A stretch of 64,000 nt of DNA from Agrostemma githago (Eukaryota > Streptophyta > Magnoliopsida > Caryophyllales > Caryophyllaceae): the NCBI GenBank assembly GCA_958450325.1, contig OY288256.1:45774953-45838952 (forward strand), read 5' to 3'. Position numbers and translations under genes: made by a program. Below the pieces are notes generated by a model that saw only the letters and a program-made list of their open reading frames with translations, was not told where the DNA came from and searched no databases. Every line of letters begins with the position of its first letter. Position 1 is the stretch's first letter. Positions 10,731 to 20,345 of the stretch are shown in pieces.

Positions 10731-10980
10731 TTTTTTTTGATGAACGAGGGAACCCGCAGCCGCTACCATTTTGGTGCGCTCTGGGTAAACCCTTGGGTGT
10801 ACGCATAGCCTGCAAACCACACACAACAAGGTAAACCGCCCGTTGGCGACAGGTTCGAAGTCTAGAAGGCATAGTCTCGAGCCATACAACTCCCACAAGT
10901 TCGCGCTTGCAGGGGGTTGAACCTGAGAGCCTTGGGCCGATAACCACAAGTTTTAACCACTAGGCAACACCCTTATGGGC
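10731..10980 (-). mobile_element. tRNA-derived SINE with target-site duplication
   Basis: On the minus strand it begins with a Pol III promoter: A box GTTGCCTAGTGG (10968-10957) and B box GGTTCAACCCC (10923-10913), about 34 nt apart. It has a tRNA-unrelated body and ends in a short A tail (T run at 10731-10738). The direct repeat gtatatcact flanks it at 10721-10730 and 10981-10990. The intact duplication and clean promoter boxes suggest a recent copy made by a LINE machinery in trans. Confidence 0.88.
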
Positions 10981-13900
10981 GTATATCACTTTTGAACATA
11001 TGTGTTCATTCAAACTAATTTATCATGTGGATATAGAATAATAACGCGACATATCGAAACATATGATTTACAAAACTATAGTCATTTAGTTTAAAAACCA
11101 AGGTTTCCTTCACACACAACGCACGAGACGTGACTACTAATGTCTCATGCGTACTTAAGGCTTGCATATCACCATAAGTGCGGATGAGATCATCAATCCC
11201 GCCAATCATATCGATTCTAGGAGGTTTACATCTCACCCCTATTGCTCAATAGGATCGAACACCTAAATTGACTCGGTTTAGTCGACTGACGTACGGAGAA
11301 GAAGGACTGCAAGTGCATGGACTCAAAGGCCCCGCTAAACCGAACATGTCCCATACATTTCTAAGGCAAAGGTCGGAAGGTATTCGGCCCCCAAAGATAT
11401 CTGATATAGAGAGTGAGAGTTGATCAGTGCCCTTGTCTATGTATGCGCACACACCCAATCCATACTCTTGGTCTCGGAAAAGAGAACCTTTACACAACCG
11501 AACACCTCAATGGCAACTGGACGACTACTACTCTACCGACAAACTCATAAAGAGCTGGCTGCCCATTTACTTCTTAGCATTTTCTCGCACCGGCTGGATG
11601 CATCATGGCCTCCCATGAGCAGTGACTCCGAGTGTCGTAGTCTACTTTCGAAGTTGTCTTCTATCGCGTCTCCTTCTAAACTTATAGCGCCCAACACGAA
11701 ACGTAGGCTGAATTTGGGTGTCTTATAAAGACAGAGTCTCTGGAATATCGAGCTCAACGGTCATCGTGGGGCATATGTCTGATGACCAGAGGGATGAAAC
11801 AATACCGGGTTCCAAAAGGATGATCGGTCTGTGGGCTGTGTATTGACTCGGAACAAGTCATTACAATATAGAATGGTGAAGCAACTCGGATGGTACAGCC
11901 AGGGCACATGTTAATTTTCACCATGATTGATGTCAATAACATCATTCGTGAAAAACATGTCTGATCACCGGCTTAGGTAACACACCGACTAGAAGTACGG
12001 TTGTTCCTATGAAATTTAAGTATGTCGATTTTAAGATTAACAAACATTATCAATCATCGTAAAATTTATCTTAACTGATAGTTTTTAGTATACTGATATA
12101 AGAGATTTGGAACATTTTATTTGAGATATATTACTTGAAGTGTTCATTAGTTGAGATTTGATTAAAGATTCAATTATTTCTAAGTACATTACTTAAGATG
12201 GGTTTCTTTATCTATACTTGGTCTATGTTGACTTAAAAAGCCAAAGTTTGACCAAGATGGACTAGTCAACCCTTAGTTTTGACTTAGTCAATAATTAGTC
12301 CTTAAGTGCTTATTATAAAGTTAAGTGTTGTTTTGCACATTTAAGCATTGTTTAACTTAGTACATTTGGGTTATTCATCTTTTAGTACTCTATAGTTTTT
12401 GGGCACAAGTATTTAGTACATTTATTGTTCAAGTTTACGTATTTAGGATTTTTATACGGTTTCGTATTTGTACAAGTATACTTATCCCTTAAAGCCTATT
12501 TATACTTAGTAAAATATTTCAAACATCAAATAAATCAATAATAATTATAAAAATCATTTTTAACCTTATTATGTATCATATTTCTCAAAACTTAGAGTTT
12601 TAGAAAAATAACTTTAAGTAATAACGAAATCGATAATATTATTAAGGATACTAAATGAGTCATTTTTCAAATATTATTTTACCTTTCGATTTTTGTACTC
12701 AACATACCTTTATGAGTTAGGTTTCTAGATATAAAGTCATTTTTCAAAAATAATAAAGTTTTTAACAAATTAATAATGAAAACAGTACGGTTTTCAATAC
12801 TTTCTTTTAAATCGTTTAAAATACTTAAACATCATAAAAGTGAACCAAATTTTTATTTTGGATACCTATACTTGTACATAATTTATCCCTAGAAATTTAG
12901 ATTAAAATACTTTATAAATGCTCTTAAATAAAATCTTCTTTCCAGATCTGATCCAGTTTAGTACAAATCATATAAATGAAAATATATATTATGGATTTAT
13001 ATGAAATTTGACGTACACATAATAGACATCATCAGGAACATAACATAACATTTCCAAGTCCAAAAAAAACGTTTAAAATCATGAAACATATTATTTTCTC
13101 AGACAGTACAAAAAATCATATAGTACCATTTTACGAAATAAATCATTATTAAATATAGATTTACATAAAATTTTACATTTCATATTTTTCTCATATTCTA
13201 GGCATTCATATCTACAAATTTTATGAAACAACCTAAGGCTAAATCGAAACATAATTTACACAGAAAAATCGTGAACATACATCATACATCACAGAATCCA
13301 TTTTAAAGCATGTATTGTTAAGTGATAAATCAACAAATAGTTAACTTTAAACTTGGTGATCTAATAATTTAGTCCTAAACATGATGTTATATGTTAGTTA
13401 GAGTCTAAACACTATGCTACCAGATTTGAGGGCGAAGAAAAGTTAGGTTACCTTGAGCAAAAATAATTGATTCTACAACATAAAAGAAAACGAAGATCGA
13501 TGCTCCTTTTCTCTTGCTCCTCTTCATAAATTAGTTAGAATGACACAAAAATAAACTAAGTTAGTAGTTATACTATTAAATAACTTTGAAAATAAGTAGT
13601 ATAAGATAAGAGAAAGAAGGGATTAATGCTCTTCAAAATGGTGGTGTAAAGGCTTAAGAACTTAGGGAAACTTGTATGATTTTCTTTGGTTTTTAGATGG
13701 ATCTTTGAAGGAGGATACTAGGTGGATGAATAAGTGATTTTAATGGGCATAGGAGGCTGTTTATATGGGGTCTTGGTCCTCCAAATGATGGGGGAGCAAA
13801 GGGTGGACAAGACTTTGACAATTACTCAAAGTAGCTAATCATACTTTAAGAAGTACATTACTAGAAATGGTTTTTTTTGATTAGTTAGGCATATTTTGAG

Positions 13901-14364
13901 GCTAGGACTTCAAAGTGACGGTTTGGCATACCTTAGGATGATATTTATGAGTTTATTTTGTCACACAATGATTAAGAAAGAAATACGGAATCGAGTGTCG
14001 AGAAACGATTCGTTGGGTGACAATTTTCATAGTAAAGGAGCTGTCCAGTACAATATTTTTATGAGGCACTTACAAAAATATAATTTTTAATATCATAATT
14101 GTGTAGATCTTGGAAAATTAATAAATTTAGGCTTTTGAAACGCCTCAATCAGAGTCCGTATGAGAAAATAGTAACCGTTTTACGAAATCGCGCAGAATTG
14201 CGATAACGATAGAAATTTCAGTGTTGCAAACAATGAAGTGAAATAGAAAGGTTCCAAAGGCACAATAATTGAATATTACTATATAAAATAGTTTTTCGAG
14301 ACTCGATTTATTAATATTAATCGTTATTATAAATTACTCAAATAGTCAAAACACGGGTGTTACA

Positions 14365-14740
14365 ACGCTGGACTTGGTAGGAATGAAGTGCGTGTCTGTC
14401 ATGCCTAGAGCACGATCAGTTTTGAGAGGGATTACAGTTACATCGAAGTCGTCTACAAGGATCATAGTCACCTTTTTGCATAAACATGTTATGGTGACAT
14501 AAAGGGCTAGATTGTGTTTTGGTCCAAAGGGCGGAAGATCCTCTTCGGACAATGTGATAGGATCCTTTAAATCCCTTGTTTCATGGAGAACAAGCCCCAC
14601 CATGTCCTCGGGTGTGACTGTTGGACATATATTCATTCTTCCCAGGGCTTGGACTAAGGCCATGCGATGATAGTATGCGCTAGCTATGAGTTGCCATATG
14701 GTGAGGTTAGTTTTGGATTTTTGGAGTTGCTTGACTACTT
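14365..14740 (-). pseudogene. TL aspartic protease N-terminal part
   Basis: The minus strand encodes LTIWQLIAS (14705 region), then TPEDMVGLVLHE, LPPFGPKHNLALYVTI and LVDDFDVTVIPLKTDRALGMTDTHFIPTK. This aligns with T2 (LPPFGATHNLALYITV, LIDDGSAVNVLPL). The residues after the catalytic Asp are changed from GSAV to FDVT, so the active site is probably lost. The frame stops at the solo-LTR insertion. At the point where T2 has a TAG between gag and protease, TL has AAG (Lys) followed by CAACTC. Confidence 0.75.
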
Positions 14741-14859
14741 GTCCTTTGGGGGTGGTGATAGGGATATCATAAGTAATAATGGCATTTTCGGGGGTATCGT
14801 TGGTGATGGTATGTTGGGGGTGATGTTTTGGTAAGATCGTCCCGACCTAGTGACGTGGC

Positions 14860-15440
14860 TCACGTCCTTGGCTTGTGGGGGAGTATAACTACTAGTATGG
14901 GCTTGTGGATGTATACATCCTCGTCGTCATCCACCCAGACTCCGTGAATGGTATGATCATGAGGATACTGTTCAAAGTTGATCGTACCAAACTGGATGTA
15001 TTTCAGACTTTTAGGGGGAGGAAAGGTTTCTTCCTCGATCAGATTTTGAATAACATGTTTCAACTTGGTACAGGATAGGGTTTCATGACCATGTCCTTGG
15101 TGAATAGAGCAAAAGGCTTTAGGATCCCATGACTTACTCCTTTGTCCTAAAGGAGTTTCGGGGGTTGATTCTAAGAGGATAGCAAACCGCAACAGACTGA
15201 AAGTTTCAGGGCTTCGTCGTATGGGATGTCTAGTTTGGTGAACTCCCTAGAAGTTCGTCATTTTCGGGTGACTTCGCCTCTACCCTCTTGGTTTGGCGGA
15301 GGGGTGTTTGGGCAAGTCCTAAGGGAGTTAACCCGCACATTGAGACTATGGATGGACGCATCCATGGAGGCTACATATGTGGCAATATTGTAGACCATGT
15401 TGTTTAAATCCTTGATGCTAAAGTTCAAGGTCGTAGCCAT
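14860..15440 (-). pseudogene. TL gag remnants
   Basis: Two open pieces. 15440-15258 begins MATTLNFSIKDLNNMV and looks like a gag N-terminal coiled-coil. 15192-14860 carries CSIHQGHGHETLSC, the C-x2-H-x4-H-x4-C knuckle variant also seen in T2, followed by KLKHVIQNLIEE and GVWVDDDEDVY. The central gag core present in T2 (LPMFDGTEDPVLHIRAF to about AFVKNLLPSY) is absent, which implies a deletion of over 200 codons. Confidence 0.7.
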
Positions 15441-15948
15441 GTCGGAGGATAATTCTACAGAGTAATGCTGGAGATCAGAATGGATATACCGGACGACGTA
15501 AAAGACTCGAAAGTGACTCGATGAATGCTAGTAGGTGAGCGACACGGAAATGAGACCCTTGATTCATGCGTGTTTGCGGTCATCGAATTTTAGGACTCAT
15601 GGTCTTTTATACTTTTGGTGTATTTAGCGAGAAGCCTAAAGGACTCAGATCTTTAGAGAGAGATGATTTGACACAAATCTCAGGGTAGGATTTTGAGAGG
15701 ACTCTCGAGATAAGATGACCCAAAACGGACGGAGGTGACTTTAGCAATTAGCAAAGATATTTAAGCACACGGTTGTACGACGTTGGAAGTTGATCTCGAT
15801 CCCGGCTCGGAATCAAAAGTTTTCGATGTTCTCGAAAATGGATAGACTTGAAAAAGTGAGTTTTCAAAACGGGAATTTTGACATCGACATTACGACGGTT
15901 AAGCGACATCGCGTTTGATATGTCAGAAAGTGTTGCCTTGTGGGTGCT
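15441..15948 (-). other. TL leader (5' UTR) remnant, non-coding
   Basis: This lies upstream of TL gag on the minus strand and ends at the E1 insertion. I see no ORF, primer site or LTR. It resembles the T2 leader (63420-64000) in composition. Confidence 0.5.
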
Positions 15949-16232
15949 TGATAGACCGTATTTAGTACGGGTTAGAAGCGTCGATTTAGAAGTATATTTG
16001 ATGAAGAGATAATGGTTTTAGGCTTAATTGAGTAGAATTCTCATTTTACGATACTAATTGTAATTGAGAATAATTATGTGATTTAATTGACCATCGGGTT
16101 CCCTAAGTAAAGCATGGAAGCGAAAAGCCCAACCGAAGCCGGAGAATCGACAGTCTCGCACAGCTTGGCAATTGAAGACGGAATTTAAGTCGCCTTAGAT
16201 TCCGTGTCAGCTTATTAATTAGTATACTATTA
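15949..16232 (+). repeat. E1 5' LTR, first part
   Basis: The start TGATAGACC at 15949 matches the 3' LTR start at 49267 closely over about 280 bp, down to ...CTTATTAATTA, where both copies run into ATT repeats and LINE sequence. Confidence 0.85.
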
Positions 16233-16561
16233 TTATTATTTTTTTTTTTTGTAAGAATGTTATTTCTCTTATTCATCCAATATGGGCAAGCAAGAGAATG
16301 GCTTACAAAAGAACATATCCTTTCATCTTTATTAGCACAAAGACTTTTAGACACTAAACATCAATACAATCTTATAACAAGCAAATACTAGGATGCTTAG
16401 TTGATAATCGTGCCTTCAATTCCGCTTTGATAATAGCTCCATGCTGTTCCACCGTCCTCTCAACTCCATTGAATAGTCTGCTATTCCGTTCAGCCCAAAT
16501 ATGGTACACAAGCGCGCACATTGCCACTGCAAACCACTCACGTTTCCAAGGTCTACAAGAC
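16233..16561 (-). mobile_element. LINE-A, 3' part (separated by E2)
   Basis: On the minus strand this is the C-terminal end of a LINE ORF2 and its 3' UTR, ending in an A tail followed by ATT repeats (16233-16252). Readable motifs are AVAMCALVYHIWAERNSRLFNG just inside the E2 boundary. It joins 26154 when E2 and one copy of the duplication aagac are removed. Confidence 0.8.
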
Positions 16562-16902
16562 TGATAAGTGTAGTTTGTAGTGCCTATTTGTTGTGTTTTG
16601 GTCCCTTTTTCCTTGTGGAATCGCTCCTTTGGAGCGATTCATGGGCTTCTTATGCTTCCTTTAGTTCGTTTCAGGTTCCCGAGACCGATTTAGAAGAGTT
16701 GGAGCGATTCCGACTCAATACATACACAATTTTGGAGCCAACGAGATAAAGGAACGAGGACTCAATGCCTTGGAATCGACCCCGAGACCTTGGGACCCAA
16801 TCCCGAGCCTCCGAGACCCGATCCCGAGTCCCGAGAATCGGTGGGATGCCCATGAGAGACAAGGAAGGACCAAAGAGCGTTTAAGGAAGGCAACCAAGAC
16901 CC

Positions 16903-17050
16903 TTCCCGGTCGGGATAGTGGCCTTCCCGATCGGGAAGGGGTGCACAATTAGGAGTGCCACTGTGGGTCCGTCCCGGTTGGGTTGAACCCTTCCCGATCA
17001 GGATGACAGAACCCTTCCCGATCGGGATGATCCGTCCCGGTCGGGATGGG
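16903..17050. repeat. Palindromic CCCGATCGGG cluster in E2 U3
   Basis: About seven copies of TTCCCGATCGGGA-like motifs, including a perfect 18-bp palindrome CCTTCCCGATCGGGAAGG at 16922-16939, end 50 bp before the TATA box. The 3' LTR has the same set (24868-25016; palindrome 24887-24904), and a third set lies inside the element at 21848-22020. Confidence 0.85.
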
Positions 17051-17100
17051 CTACAGCTCACCCGCATATCTTCTTTTCTTCTCCTCCATTCTTGTACCCA

Positions 17101-17108
17101 TATATATA
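17101..17108 (+). promoter_or_regulatory. E2 5' LTR TATA box
   Basis: TATATATA followed by CTCCC, directly downstream of the palindrome cluster. The 3' LTR copy is at 25076-25083. The likely transcription start is about 30 bp further on. Confidence 0.65.
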
Positions 17109-18164
17109 CTCCCTTCTTGTAATTTTAAGACATCTTACCTTACCCTAGATTAGTTTAAGCCTCCAAAACCCTAGATTTACTCTCACTCATTAGTTTTAAT
17201 CTTCCCTTAATCTTAGTTTATCTTTAGTTAATCCTTGTAATTAGTTCTTGTATTAAGAGGATACTTGAAGAATTCTCCAAGATTGACAACCTTGGGTTTT
17301 ATTTGGGTTCTTATTTATACAAGATTGCATCTTTTCATCTTCCTAGTGTTGGTATAATCTTTCTTACTCTTAATCTTGTTTATTTAATCTTGTTTGCATC
17401 TTGTTATATTGTTATTGACATTGTTCTTGTTAATCATTATGGATGTTTGTTTAGTGATAATATTTTCTCTTGTTATGGTTGTTTTATTCATGATAATGAG
17501 TGAGTAGTCTTCTTGTGGGGTTAGTAGGGGGATTAGGGGTAGATTATGGATGATTTGGGTTGATTAAGGGGAAAAGGTTGAATCTTTGTTGTTAGTCACA
17601 TTGTAGGCACTCTATGTGTTTGTTGATATGCTTGTATGAGTTGTAGTGGCCATGCTTCCCATACTTGTGCTCATATTCTCATTGATTGTCTATTATGTGG
17701 AAATGTCGAGAATAGTTTAGTCGTGAGAGCGCGGACTAGGGTCTAAGTTGCGAGAGCCCGGACCCACCTTGGCATCGGTTTAAGTTGCGAGAGCCTGGAC
17801 CGACCCTAACAACTAGGAGACACCTATACCCTTGATCACCCCAATTACCCTTCTACTCCTATGAATCCGACCTACCCTGCTTCTTTCCATATTTGGGTTA
17901 ATCCTCTTAGTTAGCCATCATTTCCGTTAGTTTTATCGTTTAGTTAGTCTCTAGTGTTAGTTGGTTCCTGCTCCGCCTCCTTCATAGTTCTCCATTCATC
18001 GCTCCTTTGTGTTTGTTTGGTAATCTAGTCTCGTTGTAGGCCAACCTAGTCTAAACCTTGATATACCGTCCTCGTGGATACGATCCCGACTTACCCTAGC
18101 TACTCACTAGGTTAGTCGGTGTTTTATTGTTGGCTAGGGACGTGACAAATCCTTACCATCAATT

Positions 18165-18182
18165 TGGCGCCGTTGCCGGGGA
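18165..18182 (+). promoter_or_regulatory. E2 primer binding site (tRNA-Asp)
   Basis: TGGCGCCGTTGCCGGGGA is perfectly complementary over 18 bases to the 3' end of plant tRNA-Asp(GUC) as I know it. It starts three bases after the LTR end. Confidence 0.93.
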
Positions 18183-18332
18183 CGGTGCATTGTTTAGACT
18201 TAGTTTGCTTATTTCTAGACTTAGTTACCCTTCTTTGTGCTCTCCCATCTTCTCTTGTGAATATTTTCTAGTTTCTCTTCTTTCCTTAGCTTTCTTTTCT
18301 CTTTGTCTCTAGTTGTGTTTGTTATTGTCGTT

Positions 18333-18357
18333 GCCTAGTGCCCATAAAGCACTAGGC
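18333..18357 (+). other. E2 leader stem-loop
   Basis: Arms GCCTAGTGC and GCACTAGGC form nine perfect pairs around the loop CCATAAA, 29 bases before the gag ATG and about 150 bases after the primer site. In E3 the outermost pair is A-T instead of G-C with the loop unchanged. Position suggests a packaging, dimerisation or translation signal; that role is inferred. Confidence 0.75.
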
Positions 18358-18386
18358 GTTCTTACGTTTGTTCTAGTGTGTAGTGT

Positions 18387-20345
18387 ATGCCTAGGAGGGG
18401 AGGCGACTTCTATCTCTTTAATCCAGAGCCGGAGAGACTCTTTAGATCCTTTCGCCAACGGACGATTAATCGGGTTAGGATCTCTCAACCGAGTGCAAGC
18501 AATACTCATCAAGGGCAAGCCCAAGGAGCCGACTTGAACATTTCACCTCGAGAGACGACCGGAGGGACCTTCATCAATCCCTTCGGTGATTCTTCTCCTA
18601 GTTCCCCCTCTTCATCTACATCAACACCGTCTACACCACCATCCTCTCCCTTATATCCAATCATGCCTAAGTTTTCTTCTCACTCAACCTTCACGGAAGA
18701 CGTTTTGCCGGGTCCATCCACTTTACCGGAGGCATATACCGGGATTTTTGTGGCGAAAACGCAATTTATTCAATTGGTCGAGAGAAGTCAATTTAGTGGG
18801 TTACCAACCGAAGATCCTCATCAACACATGGAAACCTTTTCGGACTATTGTGCCGCTATCTCGCAAACGGGAATTACTCAAGACCAAATCCGGTGGGTAT
18901 TATTTCCTTTCTCTCTTATCGGTAAAGCGAAGCAATGGTTCAAGGGGTTGGACAAAGCAAGACTTGGCATTGACACTTGGAAGAAGCTAGCCTTAGCCTT
19001 CTACCAACAATTCTATCCCCCGGAGAAGACAAATCTATTGAGAGGCTCTATCACGGGTTTCCAACAACGCGATGATGAAAGCCTCTATGAATCATGGGAA
19101 AGATACAAAGCCTTGATCCGTTCTTGTCCACACCATGGCTTATCACAATGGTTCCTCGTACAACAATTTTGGAACGGGTTATATGAAGACTCGAGGGCCA
19201 TACTCAACATGGGATCTAACGGTAGGTTTACCGAAGTGGAGGATGACCAAACTTGGTCAAGGATTGAAGAGATGGCGGTGCACAATTCACAATACTCAAG
19301 GCCTAGGAAGGCACAATTGAGCATTGATCTTGGGGCTCAACTAAGAACTCACATGGAGACCATTGACAAAAAGCTCCAAAGCCACCTTAACCAAGTTCAA
19401 AGCTCTAGTTCCTCCCATCATCAACTGATTCAAGAAGTGAATGCTTTGGAGTTTGCACCTCCTTTGCCTTATTTTGGGATGTGTGATACTTGTGGAATCG
19501 TTGGTCATGACCCCATGCATTGTAGAGGAAGTATTGAGCAAGTGAACGCCTTTCAAGTGTTCAAGCAAGGTGCCTCCTACTCTAATCAATACCAAGCTTC
19601 CAATCAAGTCCCTCAACAACAAGCCTTTCAACATCAACAACAACATCGTCCCTATGTTCCACCTCCTTTAAGGGACAACAACCAAGGTTACCAAGGTTAC
19701 GTGGGTAATCCAAGACCCTTTAATAACTTCAAGCAAAATAACCAAGGTACCTTTCACAACAACAATCAAGGGTTCCAACAAGGGAACTTCAATCAAGGCG
19801 GTTTCAAAGGAAACCAAGGCTTCCAACAACAACAAAACCACAATCAAGGCCTTAATCAAGGCAATTCTCATGGGTTCCAAGGGAACCATCAACAACAAGC
19901 AAATCAAAGTCACCAACAACAAAGCAAGCCTAGGAGTCGATCTCCTATCCATGACTATGGTACTCCGTTATCCCTCACCGATACTCCACATAATCCATCA
20001 TCTCCACCACGGGATTTCGACGTACAAAAGTATATGATGGATATGCAAAGGAGTAATCAAGAGATGGCAAGAAATCAACAAGAGTTCTTTGCTTACGTTC
20101 AAAAGGACAACCAAGCAAGAGATACTCATGCGAAGTCGATGGAAACCCGAATATCTCAACTCGCTTCGGAGATCTCTACAAGACAAAAGGGGCAACTACC
20201 TCCTCAAGGCGAAACACCAAAATTTGAGCATGTAAATGCTATTACTACGAGGAGTGGTACGTCCTATGAACCCCCTTTTTCCCCTAGTGAGCAAGAACCA
20301 AGACAAGAAGTCATACCCCCCCTCTCAAGAGGATGCAAGCTATGA
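18387..20345 (+). CDS. gag: E2 gag polyprotein (652 codons)
   Basis: Structural protein expected to form the cytoplasmic virus-like particle that packages element RNA. Order: short N-terminal region (MPRRGGDFYLFNPEPE), Ser/Pro-rich spacer, gag core (about residues 125-285) with VERSQFSGLPTEDPHQH, RWVLFPFSLIGKAKQWF and QQFYPPEKTNLLRGSI, then a zinc knuckle CDTCGIVGHDPMHC (C-x2-C-x4-H-x4-C), and a long N/Q/G-rich tail of NNQG and FQGN repeats. The chosen ATG is the first after the leader hairpin. The frame ends in a short unrelated tail after a run of seven C at 20316-20322; one base fewer would join it to the protease frame, so the natural product is probably a single gag-protease polyprotein. 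This is the best-preserved ORF in the window. Confidence 0.9.
   Translation: MPRRGGDFYLFNPEPERLFRSFRQRTINRVRISQPSASNTHQGQAQGADLNISPRETTGGTFINPFGDSSPSSPSSSTSTPSTPPSSPLYPIMPKFSSHSTFTEDVLPGPSTLPEAYTGIFVAKTQFIQLVERSQFSGLPTEDPHQHMETFSDYCAAISQTGITQDQIRWVLFPFSLIGKAKQWFKGLDKARLGIDTWKKLALAFYQQFYPPEKTNLLRGSITGFQQRDDESLYESWERYKALIRSCPHHGLSQWFLVQQFWNGLYEDSRAILNMGSNGRFTEVEDDQTWSRIEEMAVHNSQYSRPRKAQLSIDLGAQLRTHMETIDKKLQSHLNQVQSSSSSHHQLIQEVNALEFAPPLPYFGMCDTCGIVGHDPMHCRGSIEQVNAFQVFKQGASYSNQYQASNQVPQQQAFQHQQQHRPYVPPPLRDNNQGYQGYVGNPRPFNNFKQNNQGTFHNNNQGFQQGNFNQGGFKGNQGFQQQQNHNQGLNQGNSHGFQGNHQQQANQSHQQQSKPRSRSPIHDYGTPLSLTDTPHNPSSPPRDFDVQKYMMDMQRSNQEMARNQQEFFAYVQKDNQARDTHAKSMETRISQLASEISTRQKGQLPPQGETPKFEHVNAITTRSGTSYEPPFSPSEQEPRQEVIPPLSRGCKL

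Larger units (their letters stand above)
9971..14364 (-). mobile_element. Solo-LTR-like insertion (4394 bp), probably Tekay/Del-type chromovirus LTR
   Basis: The ends on the minus strand are TGTAACACCCG...GGGTTGTTACA. Flanking five-base sequences are acact (9966-9970) and acgct (14365-14369), a target duplication with one transition. The insertion splits the TL protease in frame. TGTAACACCC and GGGTTGTTACA ends are typical of Tekay/Del LTRs, but the assignment is by ends only. No coding sequence, primer site or internal repeat of the ends was found, so a solo LTR formed by recombination is the simplest reading. A SINE at 10731-10980 accounts for 250 bp. A TATA-like ATATAAA lies on the minus strand at 13760-13766. 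The rest is AT-rich and I see nothing else in it. Confidence 0.65.
5803..15948 (-). mobile_element. TL: degraded Tat-like retrotransposon, host of several insertions
   Basis: Read on the minus strand the order is leader, gag pieces (15440-14860), protease (14740-14365), protease end and acidic linker (9970-8670), RT (8669-7509), RNase H (7508-6622) and integrase start (6066-5803). The protein pieces match T2 in order and sequence. It is interrupted by LINE-D, by a 4.4-kb solo-LTR-like insertion and by T1 at 5803, and E1 inserted in its leader at 15949. The gag is shorter than in T2 (about 180 visible codons against about 480), so gag carries a large deletion. Both LTRs are missing from view. 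Confidence 0.8.
16562..18161 (+). repeat. E2 5' LTR (1600 bp)
   Basis: TGATAAGTG...CCATCA. It holds a palindrome cluster (16903-17050), a TATA box (17101-17108) and AT-rich R/U5. The primer site follows at 18165. Confidence 0.95.

Noticed and set aside
10731..10980. Possible functional tRNA gene
   Set aside because: A and B boxes are tRNA-like, but no cloverleaf closes, an A tail is present and direct repeats flank it: a SINE.
16715..17067. Arg/Gly/Pro-rich open frames in the E2 LTR
   Set aside because: They follow from the palindromic GC-rich cluster and occur in both LTRs and on both strands, so they are not a gene.
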